Source of the DNA: DASUPK01 sp963747425
GTDB lineage: Bacteria; Actinomycetota; Thermoleophilia; Solirubrobacterales; 70-9
Assembly: GCA_963747425.1 (NCBI GenBank)
Contig: CAVVFJ010000001.1
Location: forward strand, 124,001-188,000
Reading direction: 5' to 3'
DNA: 64,000 bases
The notes under the pieces: model-generated
Seen by the model: only the letters and a program-made list of their open reading frames with translations
What the model was told of the DNA's origin: nothing
Databases searched by the model: none
Shown here: positions 26,726 through 35,209 of the stretch, piece by piece
Layout of the letters: every line of letters starts with the position of its first letter
How positions within the stretch are numbered: the first letter of the stretch is position 1
Program-made: the position numbers and the translations under genes

Positions 26726-27726
26726 CGGAAGCGACCGAGCTGGTGGCCAGCGACCTCGACCTCGTCGCAGAGGAAATCCGCGCGGGCGACCGCTTCCTGC
26801 TGACCACGCACGAGAACCCCGACGGCGACGCGCTCGGCTCGCTGCTCGCCACGCATCGGATCCTCGAGGCGCTCGGCAAGGACTCCGTGATGTTCCTCGG
26901 CGCCAAGGAGTTCCCGCTGCCGGTGGAGTACCGGTTCCTGCCGCTCGAGGAGGTCTTCCATGAGCCCCCCGCCGACGTCAGCGACCGCGTCGTGATCTTC
27001 CTGGACTGCGGGAACATCGACCGCATGCCGGTCGACTTCGTTCGTGACGACATGAAGGTGATCAACATCGATCACCACCACGACAACACGCGCTTCGGCA
27101 AGATCAACCTGATCGACGTCGAGGCCTCGTGCACGGCGGAGATCGTCTTCGAGCTCGCGGGCATGCTCGGTGTCGAGCTGACGCCGGAGATCGCCAACGC
27201 CCTCTACGTCGCCCTCGTCACCGACACCGGCAAGTTCATGTACGAGAACACCGACGCGCGGTCTCACCGGATGGCCGCGGGGCTGATCGAGGCCGGGGTG
27301 CAGGTCAACGACGTCTACCGGCGGCTCTACGAGCACGCCCCGATCGAGAAGCTGAAGCTGCTGGCCCAGGCGCTCGAGCGGATCGAGCTGCGCGACAACG
27401 GGCGGCTCGCCATCACCTACATCTCCAGCGACGACTACGCGGCAACCGGCGCGAGCGAGGCGCTTACGGAGGGCGTCATCGACCACCTCCGCACCATCGA
27501 CGGCACCGCGGCCGCGGCGGTGGTGCGCGACCAGGCCGAGAGCGGCCGCGCGGCGCGCAAGGTGAGCATGCGCTCGACCGATGGACGCGTGGACGTCTCC
27601 GCCATCGCCAGGGTTCACGGCGGCGGCGGTCATCGGCGAGCCGCCGGGTTCGGCACCGATCTTCCCTACGAAGAGGTTGTGGAGTTCCTGATCCGGGAGA
27701 TCGACTCACAGCTCTCGGCTGACTAA
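26722..27726 (+). CDS. nrnA: DHH/DHHA1 phosphoesterase, NrnA-like oligoribonuclease/pAp phosphatase
   Basis: Degrades short RNA oligonucleotides and 3'-phosphoadenosine 5'-phosphate, 334 residues. The DHH domain shows TTHENPDGDALGS, DCGNIDR and IDHHHDN (the DHH motif with a third His), and the DHHA1 domain has HGGGGHRRAAGF near the C-terminus. Actinobacteria that also have Orn use this enzyme mainly as a pAp phosphatase; which activity dominates here is unknown. It overlaps rbfA by 4 nt and shares one nt with truB (TAATG). Confidence 0.92.
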   Translation: MTEATELVASDLDLVAEEIRAGDRFLLTTHENPDGDALGSLLATHRILEALGKDSVMFLGAKEFPLPVEYRFLPLEEVFHEPPADVSDRVVIFLDCGNIDRMPVDFVRDDMKVINIDHHHDNTRFGKINLIDVEASCTAEIVFELAGMLGVELTPEIANALYVALVTDTGKFMYENTDARSHRMAAGLIEAGVQVNDVYRRLYEHAPIEKLKLLAQALERIELRDNGRLAITYISSDDYAATGASEALTEGVIDHLRTIDGTAAAAVVRDQAESGRAARKVSMRSTDGRVDVSAIARVHGGGGHRRAAGFGTDLPYEEVVEFLIREIDSQLSAD

Positions 27727-28523
27727 TGGGCGCCTCAGAGCCGACCCCCGCCAGGGGGCTGCTGGTGGACAAGCCGGCAGGGGTCACCTCGCACGACGTG
27801 GTGAGGGAGATCAGGCACGAGCGCGGGGGAAAGGTGGGACACGCGGGAACGCTCGACCCGTTCGCCACCGGGTTGCTCATCGTCCTGCTCGGCCGGGCGA
27901 CTCGGATGCAGCGCTACCTGCTCGAGCTGCCCAAGACCTACCGGGCCACCGCCAGGCTCGGCTGGCGTTCGACGACCGGGGACCCCGACGGCGAGCTGGA
28001 GGAGACCGGGCGAATCCCACAGACCCTCGAGCTTCCGACGGGCGAGATCGAGCAGCGGGTCCCGATGACGTCCGCCGTCAAGGTCGAGGGCGAGCGGCTC
28101 TACAAGAAGGCCCACCGCGGGGAGTCGGTCGAGACGCCGACCCGGCGGGTCACGGTGCACCGGGCGGAGCTCGTCGAAAGCGACGCGGACCGAGCCACCT
28201 ACGAGATCGACTGCAGCTCAGGCACCTACATCCGGACGCTGGTCGAGACGCTCGATGACGCCTACTGCGAGTCGCTGCGGCGAACGGCGATCGGTGATCT
28301 GGAGGTACCGGACGATGGCCCCGAGGAGATCCCCATGGAGCGGCTGATGTCCTTTCTCTCGGAACGCGAGCTCAGCGACCCGGAGGCGGAGGCGGTGAGC
28401 CATGGCATCCAAGTGCCCGGTGACGACCGGGAGGGGCGCCGGCGCCTGACCCATGAGGGACGCCTGATCGCAATCGGGCGCCCGGATGGAGAGAATCTGC
28501 AACCCGAGGTAGTCCTGGTTTGA
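27726..28523 (+). CDS. truB: tRNA pseudouridine-55 synthase
   Basis: Isomerises U55 in the T loop of tRNAs, 265 residues. GLLVDKPAGVTSHDVV, the catalytic Asp in VGHAGTLDPFATGLL, and KTYRATARLGWRSTTGDPDG are standard TruB motifs; the C-terminal part has YEIDCSSGTYIRTL. The family's C-terminal PUA-like region is short. It starts within the nrnA stop (TAATG) and overlaps ribF by 4 nt (TTGA), the conserved rbfA-truB-ribF-rpsO order. Confidence 0.96.
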   Translation: MGASEPTPARGLLVDKPAGVTSHDVVREIRHERGGKVGHAGTLDPFATGLLIVLLGRATRMQRYLLELPKTYRATARLGWRSTTGDPDGELEETGRIPQTLELPTGEIEQRVPMTSAVKVEGERLYKKAHRGESVETPTRRVTVHRAELVESDADRATYEIDCSSGTYIRTLVETLDDAYCESLRRTAIGDLEVPDDGPEEIPMERLMSFLSERELSDPEAEAVSHGIQVPGDDREGRRRLTHEGRLIAIGRPDGENLQPEVVLV

Positions 28524-29413
28524 CCATCAAGGTGACAAAGCTGCCCGATGCGGCGCCGCACGATCGCCACGTGGCGATCGGCGTCTTCGATGGCGTTCAC
28601 AAGGGCCATCAGGCCGTGATCGACAAGGCCGACACGGTGCTCACGTTCGACCCGCATCCGCTGAGCGTGATCAACCCGGATGCCGCGCCGAAGCTGATCA
28701 TGCCCTTCGACGTGAAGAGGGACGTGATCGACGGCCTCGGTGTCGAGGAGCTGGTCGTGATCCCGTTCGACAAGGAGTTCATGAAGATCCCGGCCGAGGA
28801 GTTCATCTCGCAGATCCTCGTGGAGAGGCTCGGCGCCACGAAGGTCTCGGTGGGGGAGAACTTCCGCTTCGGCGCCAAGGCGAAGGGCACTCCCGAGATG
28901 CTCGCCGGGCGCGACGAGTTCGAGACTCGCATCGTGCCGCTGGTCGAGGTCGATGGCGAGACCGTCTCCTCGACCAGGGTGCGAGCCCTGGTTGCCGCCG
29001 GAGAGGTGGACGCCGCGATGCGGTGTCTCGGCGCCCCCTTCATGGTCGAGGGCAGGGTCGTCGAGGGGGACCAGCGCGGACGCGAGCTCGGCTTCCCCAC
29101 GGCGAACCTGGTGCCGGACGACCACCTCGTCGTGCCGGGGCACGGCGTGTACGCCGCGTTTGCCAACGGACACGCGGCCGCCGTCAACGTCGGCATCAGG
29201 CCGACCTTCGAGACCGGCAGGGGCCTGCTGATCGAGTCGTTCCTGATCGACTTCGACGGCGACCTCTACGGCCAGAACCTGCGGGTCGCCTTCGTCAGCA
29301 GGCTGCGCGGCGAGAAGCGCTTCCCGAGCGTCGAGGACCTGATCGCGCAGATGCACCGAGACGTCGCCGAGGCGCGCGAGATCTCCGCGAAGTACGAGGG
29401 CGGCAGCGCCTGA
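28520..29413 (+). CDS. ribF: Bifunctional riboflavin kinase/FAD synthetase
   Basis: Makes FMN and FAD from riboflavin, 297 residues. The N-terminal adenylyltransferase half has GVFDGVHKGHQ and TFDPHP, and RFGAKAKGTPEML; the C-terminal flavokinase half starts at VEGDQRGRELGFPTANL and includes AVNVGIRPTF and DLYGQNLRV. Between GHQ and FDPHP only about 11 residues are present, against roughly 20 in the E. coli protein, so a helix is shortened; see findings. The start is TTG in a TTGA overlap with truB. Confidence 0.93.
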   Translation: MTIKVTKLPDAAPHDRHVAIGVFDGVHKGHQAVIDKADTVLTFDPHPLSVINPDAAPKLIMPFDVKRDVIDGLGVEELVVIPFDKEFMKIPAEEFISQILVERLGATKVSVGENFRFGAKAKGTPEMLAGRDEFETRIVPLVEVDGETVSSTRVRALVAAGEVDAAMRCLGAPFMVEGRVVEGDQRGRELGFPTANLVPDDHLVVPGHGVYAAFANGHAAAVNVGIRPTFETGRGLLIESFLIDFDGDLYGQNLRVAFVSRLRGEKRFPSVEDLIAQMHRDVAEAREISAKYEGGSA

Positions 29414-29418
29414 ATCGC

Positions 29419-29424
29419 TACCCT
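29419..29424 (+). promoter_or_regulatory. -10-like hexamer TACCCT before rpsO
   Basis: TACCCT ends 9 nt before ATG 29434, between the ribF stop and rpsO, and predicts a near-leaderless rpsO mRNA. Confidence 0.45.
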
Positions 29425-29433
29425 GTCGCGTCG

Positions 29434-29703
29434 ATGCCGCTGACCAAGGACAGAAAGCAGGAGCTGATCGGCAAGTACGGCCGGTCCGGCGAGGACACCG
29501 GCTCCGCCGAGGTGCAGGTCGCACTGCTCACCGCTCGTATCAACGAGCTCACCGAGCACCTGCGCACCCACAGCAAGGATCATCACTCTCGCCGGGGCCT
29601 GCTGAAGATGGTCGGCAAGCGTCGCCGCATCCTCCAGTACCTGGAGAGCAGCGACCTGGAGCGGTACCGCGCGCTGGTCGCGGATCTGGGCCTGCGGCGC
29701 TAG
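29434..29703 (+). CDS. rpsO: 30S ribosomal protein S15
   Basis: Primary 16S rRNA-binding protein of the 30S platform, 89 residues, the usual length. GRSGEDTGSAEVQVALLTARI and HSRRGLLKMVGKRRRILQYL are the universal S15 signatures (only parts quoted here are needed: TGSAEVQVALLTARI and SRRGLLKMVGKRR). A longer upstream frame inside ribF is discarded because S15 homology starts exactly at ATG 29434. In many bacteria pnp follows directly; here three redox-related genes intervene. Confidence 0.97.
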   Translation: MPLTKDRKQELIGKYGRSGEDTGSAEVQVALLTARINELTEHLRTHSKDHHSRRGLLKMVGKRRRILQYLESSDLERYRALVADLGLRR

Positions 29704-29718
29704 CGCGCCACATCGGGC

Positions 29719-30168
29719 GTGATCGAAGCCGGCACAAAAGCCCCGGACTTCTCTCTCCCGGACCAGGAAGGCAACATGGTCTCGCTCTCCGACTTCGCGG
29801 GGCGGAAGCTGATGCTCGCCTTCTATCCGCTCGACTTCAGCCCCGTGTGTACCAACCAGCTCAGCCTCTATCAGGAGGTGCTGGGCGAGATCGAGTCGGC
29901 GGGCGCGGCCCTCATCGGGATCAGCGTCGACTCCAGTTACTGCCACAACGCCTTCAGCAAGCAACTCAACCTGAGCATGCCGTTGCTCGCAGACTTCAAC
30001 CCGAAGGGCGAGGTCTCGAAGGCGTATGGCGCCTGGATCGAGGGAGCCGGCATCAGCAGCCGCGCCCTGGTTCTGGTCGAGGACGGCGAGGTGAAGTGGT
30101 CCTATGCGTCTCCGAGCCCTGCCGAGATCCCCGGCGCCAACCTGATCTTCGACGCAATCTCCAGCTGA
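29719..30168 (+). CDS. Peroxiredoxin (AhpC/TSA family)
   Basis: Thiol peroxidase reducing H2O2 and organic peroxides, 149 residues, thioredoxin fold. The peroxidatic Cys44 lies in FSPVCTNQ (the family PxxxTxxC variant), preceded by FYPLDF; the catalytic Arg appears in the later SSRALVLVEDG segment. A second Cys in SSYCHNAF could resolve the sulfenate, as in actinobacterial AhpE-like or BCP-like enzymes. GTG start 15 nt after rpsO. It ends next to a convergent membrane-protein gene. Confidence 0.9.
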   Translation: MIEAGTKAPDFSLPDQEGNMVSLSDFAGRKLMLAFYPLDFSPVCTNQLSLYQEVLGEIESAGAALIGISVDSSYCHNAFSKQLNLSMPLLADFNPKGEVSKAYGAWIEGAGISSRALVLVEDGEVKWSYASPSPAEIPGANLIFDAISS

Positions 30169-30561
30169 TCAGGCGACGATCTTCGCCTTCGCCCTTTCGA
30201 ACTCTTCGTCCGAGAGCTTGTGCTCGTCGTGGAGCTTGGCGAGCTTGGTCAGCTCGTCGGCTGCGGAGTCGCCTCCTGCAGTCGAGCGGACGTAGTCGTC
30301 GAGCTGCTTCTGTGCGGCCTCCTGCTGCTTCAGAGCCCGCTCTCGCATCCCCTGGCCCCGCGCAATCAGGTAGATCAGGGCGCCGAGGAAGGGCACGAAG
30401 ATCAGGATCACGATCCAGATCGCCTTCGACCAGCCGGATAGGTCGTGGTCGCGGAACAGGTCTCCGAGGATCGAGAAGAGAACCATCAACCAGGCGGCGA
30501 AGACGAAGATCTCGAGAACCGTCAAGAGCGCCTGGCCAAAGGTGAAGTCGGCGAGGATCAT
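30169..30561 (-). CDS. Membrane protein with PLDc_N-like and SHOCT domains
   Basis: Protein of 130 residues on the opposite strand from its neighbours. Two transmembrane segments (about residues 9-31 and 45-66, with WSKAIWIVILIFVPFLGALIY typical of the phospholipase D N-terminal domain, PLDc_N) are followed by a Gln-rich helix and a C-terminal SHOCT motif (LAKLHDEHKLSDEEFERAKAKI). SHOCT segments are thought to mediate oligomerisation. No catalytic domain is present. Such proteins are abundant in Actinobacteria and of unknown role. Confidence 0.75.
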   Translation of the reverse strand: MILADFTFGQALLTVLEIFVFAAWLMVLFSILGDLFRDHDLSGWSKAIWIVILIFVPFLGALIYLIARGQGMRERALKQQEAAQKQLDDYVRSTAGGDSAADELTKLAKLHDEHKLSDEEFERAKAKIVA

Positions 30562-30606
30562 CCGTTCCTCCGATGCTTTCGATGGGGAGTCAGGGCGCTT
30601 GAAGCC

Positions 30607-30612
30607 TACCCT
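30607..30612 (+). promoter_or_regulatory. -10-like hexamer TACCCT before the DsbA-family gene
   Basis: TACCCT ends 8 nt before ATG 30621, in the 59-bp divergent gap from the SHOCT protein gene. Confidence 0.45.
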
Positions 30613-30620
30613 TCGGCCCG

Positions 30621-31118
30621 ATGAGCGAGCTGACCAGCGAGGGCGTCCCGCCGATCGGCGCCGAGGACCACGTCACGGGGCAGGGGGTGGAGGCGATCGT
30701 CTATGCGGACTTCGGCTGCCCGTATTGCGCAGCAGGCTGGGCGCGGCTCAGGGAGCTCCCCGTGCGCCTCTGCTTCCGCCACTTCCCGATGGCCTCCAAG
30801 CACCCGCGGGCGCCCGCCCTGCATGCCGCCGCGGAGGCGGCGGGCGCCCAGGGGTCCTTCTGGGAGATGTGCGACTCGCTATACGCAGACCGCGGGCGGG
30901 TGGACGAACCGCATCTCTGGGAGCGGGCGGAGCGCTTCGGCCTCGACCTCGAGCGCTTTCGTGGCGACAGCCGCTCGGACGCGGTCCGCGAGCGGATCGA
31001 GCGCGATTTCGTCAGCGGCATCCGGGCGGGAGTGGCAGGGACGCCCACAGCGTTCGTCGACGGGCAGCGTCTGGAGGGCGATCTGATAGAGGCGCTCCGT
31101 GTGACGAGCGGTCGCTAA
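30621..31118 (+). CDS. DsbA-family thioredoxin-fold protein
   Basis: Cytosolic-looking thiol oxidoreductase of 165 residues with the CPYC active site in ADFGCPYCAAGW and the cis-Pro loop GVAGTPTAFVDG. The alpha-helical insertion between them (HAAAEAAGAQGSFWEMCDSL) is typical of DsbA/FrnE-like proteins. There is no signal peptide or membrane anchor, so it probably acts in the cytoplasm. It lies immediately upstream of pnp with a 73-nt gap. The substrate is unknown. Confidence 0.85.
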   Translation: MSELTSEGVPPIGAEDHVTGQGVEAIVYADFGCPYCAAGWARLRELPVRLCFRHFPMASKHPRAPALHAAAEAAGAQGSFWEMCDSLYADRGRVDEPHLWERAERFGLDLERFRGDSRSDAVRERIERDFVSGIRAGVAGTPTAFVDGQRLEGDLIEALRVTSGR

Positions 31119-31121
31119 CAT
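31116..31121 (+). promoter_or_regulatory. Possible -10 hexamer TAACAT of pnp
   Basis: TAACAT overlaps the stop codon of the DsbA-family gene and would initiate near 31128, giving a ~64-nt pnp leader with the hairpin at 31156-31174. Confidence 0.4.
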
Positions 31122-31155
31122 CGTCGCGACAGAGAACGAGAGTTCTTAAGCGAAA

Positions 31156-31174
31156 GGCCGCCAACCGGGCGGCC
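31156..31174 (+). promoter_or_regulatory. pnp leader hairpin
   Basis: A perfect 7-bp stem GGCCGCC/GGCGGCC with a 5-nt loop lies directly 5' of the Shine-Dalgarno GAAGGG (31175-31180). In E. coli and Streptomyces, pnp leaders contain RNase III-cleaved hairpins that allow autoregulation; this one is much shorter, so that role is inference. Confidence 0.5.
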
Positions 31175-31191
31175 GAAGGGAAACAAGACAT

Positions 31192-33465
31192 ATGAGTATG
31201 TTCGACGTAAGCCGCGTCTCGGTGGAGGTAGGCGGCGAGGAGATCTCCTTCGAGACCGGAAAGCTCGCCCGTCAGGCGAGCGGCGCCGTTGTGGTGCGCT
31301 CCGGCGACACGATGGTCCTCTGCACCGCGACCGCGGGCAACGACCGCGACGTGGACTTCCTGCCCCTCACCGTCGACGTTGAGGAGAAGCACTACGCCGC
31401 GGGCAAGATCCCCGGCTCATTCTTCCGCCGCGAGGCCAGGGCCGGCGAGAAGGCCACCCTGACTGCACGGATGATCGACCGTCCGATTCGCCCGCTCTTC
31501 CCGAAGGGCTGGCACCGCGAGACCCAGCTGGTCTCCCAGCCGATGTCGGTGGACCACGTCCACCCGTACGACATCCTGGCGATGAACGGCGCCTCCGCGG
31601 CGCTCGCCATCTCCGAGATCCCCGTCGCCAAGCACGTCGGCGCGGTCAGGGTCGGCAAGCTCGACGGCGACTTCGTCGTCAACCCGGAGGAGGAGAGGCT
31701 CGAGGAGCTCGAGCTCGACCTGATCGTCTCGGGCACCGATGAGGCCATCCTGATGGTCGAGGCCGGCTCCAGCGGAGTCACCGAGGCCGAGATCCTCGAT
31801 GCGCTCGACATCGCGCACACCGAGATCAAGAAGCTCGTCGCGACGATGGAGGAGCTTCGCCAGACCGCCGGCAAGGACAAGCTCGAGATCGAGGCGCCGC
31901 AGGTCGACGAGGCGACGCTCGACTCGATCAAGAGCTCGCACGGCGCCAAGCTCGACGAGGCCACGCAGGTTCAGGCCAAGCTCGAGCGCCAGGACGCGAT
32001 CGACGCGGTAGAGGCCGAGGTGCTCGAGCAGTACGCACCGCCGACCGAGGATGAGCAGCCGGACCGTGAGCGCCTGGCCGAGGTCAAGGCCGCGTTCGCC
32101 AAGCTCGAGAAGGACACCATCCGCAAGCGCATCGCCGTCGACAAGAAGCGTCCCGACGGCCGCGCGCAGGACGAGATCCGGCCCATCGAGACCGAGATCG
32201 ACATCGCGCCGCGCTCGCACGGCTCCGCCCTGTTCACGCGCGGTGAGACGCAGATCCTCTCGAACGTGGCGCTCGGGACCACCCGCATGGACATGAAGGT
32301 CGACAACCTCGGCCTGCAGGAGACCAAGCGGTTCTGGCACCACTACAACTTCCCGCCGTTCTCGGTGGGAGAGGCCGGCTTCATGCGCGGCCCGAAGCGC
32401 AGGGACATCGGTCACGGCGCGCTCGCAGAGCGAGCGCTCCAGGCCACGATCCCCGATGAAGAGGAGTTCCCGTACGTGATCCGCGTCGTCTCCGACACCC
32501 TGGAGTCGAACGGCTCCTCGTCGATGGGATCCGTCTGCGCCTCCTCGATGGCCCTGCAGGCCGCGGGCGTGCCGGTCACCTCACCGGTCGCCGGTGTCGC
32601 CATGGGCCTGATCAAGGAGGGCGACGACTACGTCGTCCTCACGGACATCGCGGGCGTCGAGGATCACCTGGGCGACATGGACTTCAAGGTCGCCGGGACC
32701 AAGGACGGCATCACCGCGCTCCAGATGGACATCAAGATCACCGGCGTCACGCTGGAGATCCTCAAGGACGCGCTGGACCAGGCCAACAAGGGCCGCCTGT
32801 TCATCCTCGAGAAGATGGCTACGGCGATCGACGAGCCACGCGAGGAGCTCTCGCAGTTCGCGCCGAAGATCACCTCGATCAGGATCGACCCGGAGAAGAT
32901 CGGTGCCCTGATCGGCAAGGGCGGCGAGACGATCCGCGGCCTCTCGGACGAGTTCGAGGCCGAGATCGACGTCGACGACGACGGCACGGTGCGCCTCTAC
33001 GCGCCCACCGGCGAGAAGGTCGACGCCCTCGCGGAGCGGATCACCGCGATGACCAAGGACGCCGAGATCGGCGACCGCTACACCTCCGGGAAGGTGGTCA
33101 AGACCACCAACTTCGGAGCCTTCGTCGAGCTCAGCAAGGGCACCGACGGCCTGCTTCACATCTCCAACGTGAAGCCGGGTGAGCGGGTCGGCACCGTCGA
33201 GGACGTCCTCAACCAGGGCGATGAGATCGACGTCACCGTCGTCGAGGTCGACAAGGAGCGAGGCCGGATCGGCCTACGGCTCACGGAGGACCCCGACGTC
33301 GAGGGCAAGTCGGCCGAGGAGCTCGCCGGTGTCGGCACCGGTGACCCGGGACCGCCCAGCCGTCGTCGTGACGGTGGCGGTGGCGGCCGCGGCGGCCCGC
33401 GGCGCGATCGCGATGGCGGCGGAGGTCGCCGCCGCGAGCGGGACAGCGGCGGCAGAGGCCGCTGA
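31192..33465 (+). CDS. pnp: Polyribonucleotide nucleotidyltransferase (PNPase)
   Basis: Phosphorolytic 3'-5' exoribonuclease of 757 residues, a trimer. Order: RNase PH domain 1 (FFRREARAGEKATLTARMIDR, seen in part: RRPIRPLF-like RPIRPLFPKG), a helical linker, RNase PH domain 2 (SSSMGSVCASSMALQAAGVP), a KH domain (KIGALIGKGGETIRGL) and an S1 domain (GKVVKTTNFGAFVEL). A Gly/Arg-rich tail (RRRDGGGGGRGGPRRD and similar) of about 35 residues ends the protein and is likely an extra RNA-binding segment. ATG 31192 follows GAAGGG by 11 nt; ATG 31198 is an alternative. Confidence 0.96.
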   Translation: MSMFDVSRVSVEVGGEEISFETGKLARQASGAVVVRSGDTMVLCTATAGNDRDVDFLPLTVDVEEKHYAAGKIPGSFFRREARAGEKATLTARMIDRPIRPLFPKGWHRETQLVSQPMSVDHVHPYDILAMNGASAALAISEIPVAKHVGAVRVGKLDGDFVVNPEEERLEELELDLIVSGTDEAILMVEAGSSGVTEAEILDALDIAHTEIKKLVATMEELRQTAGKDKLEIEAPQVDEATLDSIKSSHGAKLDEATQVQAKLERQDAIDAVEAEVLEQYAPPTEDEQPDRERLAEVKAAFAKLEKDTIRKRIAVDKKRPDGRAQDEIRPIETEIDIAPRSHGSALFTRGETQILSNVALGTTRMDMKVDNLGLQETKRFWHHYNFPPFSVGEAGFMRGPKRRDIGHGALAERALQATIPDEEEFPYVIRVVSDTLESNGSSSMGSVCASSMALQAAGVPVTSPVAGVAMGLIKEGDDYVVLTDIAGVEDHLGDMDFKVAGTKDGITALQMDIKITGVTLEILKDALDQANKGRLFILEKMATAIDEPREELSQFAPKITSIRIDPEKIGALIGKGGETIRGLSDEFEAEIDVDDDGTVRLYAPTGEKVDALAERITAMTKDAEIGDRYTSGKVVKTTNFGAFVELSKGTDGLLHISNVKPGERVGTVEDVLNQGDEIDVTVVEVDKERGRIGLRLTEDPDVEGKSAEELAGVGTGDPGPPSRRRDGGGGGRGGPRRDRDGGGGRRRERDSGGRGR

Positions 33466-33475
33466 GCCCGAGCGC

Positions 33476-34756
33476 GTGCCTGCGCCCGAAGCACAGATAA
33501 CCGAGCTCGACTCCGGGATACGGGTCGTCACCGAGGCGGTGCCCTCGGTGCGCTCCGTGGCCCTGGGGCTCTGGGTTCGCACAGGCTCGAGGGACGAGAC
33601 GCCGGCGCAGGCCGGCGTCTCGCATTTCCTCGAGCACCTGCTCTTCAAGGGCACCAAGCGCTACTCCGCGATCGAGATCGCGGAGGTCTTCGACGGCCTC
33701 GGCGCCGCGGTGAACGCGGCGACCGGCAAGGAGTCGACGAACCTCTACGCGCGGTTCCTGGACACCCACACCGACGAGGCCTTCGACCTGCTCTCGGAGA
33801 TGCTCCTCGGCCCGACCTATCCCGAGATCGACTCCGAGCGTGAGGTCGTGCTGGAGGAGATCGCGATGTACGAGGACGAGCCGCAGGACAAGGTCCACGA
33901 CGTGCTCGACCATGCCGTCTTCGGCGGCCACCCACTCGGCAGGCGGGTGCTCGGGGAGGCCGAGGTGATCAGCTCGATCCCGGTCCCCGACATCGCCGCC
34001 TACCACCGGGCGCGCTACACGGGCGGCAACATCGTGGTCGCGGCGGCCGGGAACGTCGATCACGACCGGATCGTCGAGCTCAGCAAGCAACACGTGGAGC
34101 CGCCCGCGGCCAACGGCGAGGGCCCTGCGCCGGATCCCCCGCAGGTGGACGGCGCCCAGGTCGGCTTCCAGCAGAAGGACACGGAGCAGTTCCACATCTG
34201 CTTCGGCGGCGGGGGCATCGACCGCGCCGACGAGCGCCGCTACGCGCTCAGCATCCTCGACGCCGTCTTCGGCGGCTCGACCTCCTCGCGTCTCTTCCGC
34301 GAGGTTCGCGAGAAGAAGGGGCTCGCCTACTCCGTCGGCTCCTACACACAGCAGTTCGTCGACAGCGGGCTGATCGGGATCTACGTCGGCACCCGCCAGG
34401 ACAACGTTCAGGAGGCCTGCGAGATCATCGGCCGGGAGCTCGCCTCGGTCCACACGGACGGCATCACCGACGACGAGCTCGCCCGCGCCAAGGAGCATGT
34501 CAAGGGCCGGATGGTGCTTTCGTCCGAGTCGACCGGGGCCCGCATGGGGAGGATCGGCAAGTCGGTTCTGTTCGACACACCCCTGCTGACCCTCGACGAG
34601 CTGCTCGAGAAGGTGGACGCGGTGACCCTCGAGGACGTCGCTGAGCTCTCCCGCGACCTCTACGCGCCCGACTCGCTGTCGGCCGCCGCCATCGCCCCGA
34701 GCGAGGAGCGCTTCCGCTCGGCGCTCGCGCCGGTCAGCGAAGCCCTCGCCGCTTAG
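33476..34756 (+). CDS. M16-family zinc metallopeptidase
   Basis: Inverzincin-type peptidase of 426 residues (mitochondrial-processing-peptidase-like, YmxG/PepR group). The inverted zinc motif HFLEH is in GVSHFLEHLLFKGT with the third ligand Glu in VVLEEIAMYEDEPQD; the substrate-binding R/Y pair FREVREKKGLAYSVGSY is in the second half. The family pairs with PNPase in gene order in many Gram-positive bacteria. I chose GTG 33476 (MPAPEAQITELDSG), 10 nt after the pnp stop. An in-frame ATG at 33413 would overlap pnp and add an Ala-rich leader. Confidence 0.9.
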   Translation: MPAPEAQITELDSGIRVVTEAVPSVRSVALGLWVRTGSRDETPAQAGVSHFLEHLLFKGTKRYSAIEIAEVFDGLGAAVNAATGKESTNLYARFLDTHTDEAFDLLSEMLLGPTYPEIDSEREVVLEEIAMYEDEPQDKVHDVLDHAVFGGHPLGRRVLGEAEVISSIPVPDIAAYHRARYTGGNIVVAAAGNVDHDRIVELSKQHVEPPAANGEGPAPDPPQVDGAQVGFQQKDTEQFHICFGGGGIDRADERRYALSILDAVFGGSTSSRLFREVREKKGLAYSVGSYTQQFVDSGLIGIYVGTRQDNVQEACEIIGRELASVHTDGITDDELARAKEHVKGRMVLSSESTGARMGRIGKSVLFDTPLLTLDELLEKVDAVTLEDVAELSRDLYAPDSLSAAAIAPSEERFRSALAPVSEALAA

Positions 34757-34759
34757 TCA

Positions 34760-35200
34760 GTGGCCGACCTCGACTCGAAGTACCGGCCGGCGCTCGAGTC
34801 TCAGCTCGAGAGCGAGGAGGAGCTCCGCGGGCTCTGCGTCGCGTCACAGCAGAAGAGCATGTTCAAGGGCGGCGCCGTCGCGATCGGGGTCACCGACCGG
34901 AGGCTCATGGTCCAGCCGCTCAACCGCCGGGGCGACCCGGACGGTCCCGCCGAGTCGGTCGCTCCGGACCAGGTAGCGTCGGCAAAGGCCGGCGGAGCGG
35001 GGGGAGGCTGGTGGTCCGTGACCACCGGGATTCTCGACCACGCCGCGGTTCGCCTCGAGATTCGCAGGACGGATGGGGAGAAGCTGAAGGTGATGCTGAT
35101 GCGCGGCGAGGGGAAGCTGCTCGGCGGGCTCGGCGGCGGCGAGGCTCAGCGCCAGGGGCTCGACGCGCTCGCCGAGTGGTTTCGGGCGATCGACACGTAG
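34760..35200 (+). CDS. Uncharacterised protein, possibly PH-like
   Basis: Not recognised. The 146-residue protein is soluble, with no signal peptide. The central part (AIGVTDRRLMVQPLNRRG, then a Gly-rich GGAGGGWWSV turn, then AVRLEIRRTDGEKLKVMLM) alternates hydrophobic strands as in bacterial PH-like domains that sense or bind ligands, and it ends in a helix (GLDALAEWFRAI). GTG start 3 nt after the M16 peptidase stop and 9 nt before dapB, so it is part of the same transcript. Function cannot be assigned. Confidence 0.6.
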   Translation: MADLDSKYRPALESQLESEEELRGLCVASQQKSMFKGGAVAIGVTDRRLMVQPLNRRGDPDGPAESVAPDQVASAKAGGAGGGWWSVTTGILDHAAVRLEIRRTDGEKLKVMLMRGEGKLLGGLGGGEAQRQGLDALAEWFRAIDT

Positions 35201-35203
35201 GAT
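35198..35203 (+). promoter_or_regulatory. -10-like hexamer TAGGAT before dapB, formed from the upstream stop codon
   Basis: The TAG stop of the preceding gene (35198-35200) is the first half of TAGGAT, which ends 6 nt before ATG 35210. Confidence 0.5.
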
Positions 35204-35209
35204 CGCTCC

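Noticed and set aside
33179..33475. Extending the M16 peptidase start into pnp.
   Set aside because: That stretch is the pnp S1/tail region in another frame; family homology begins after the GTG at 33476.
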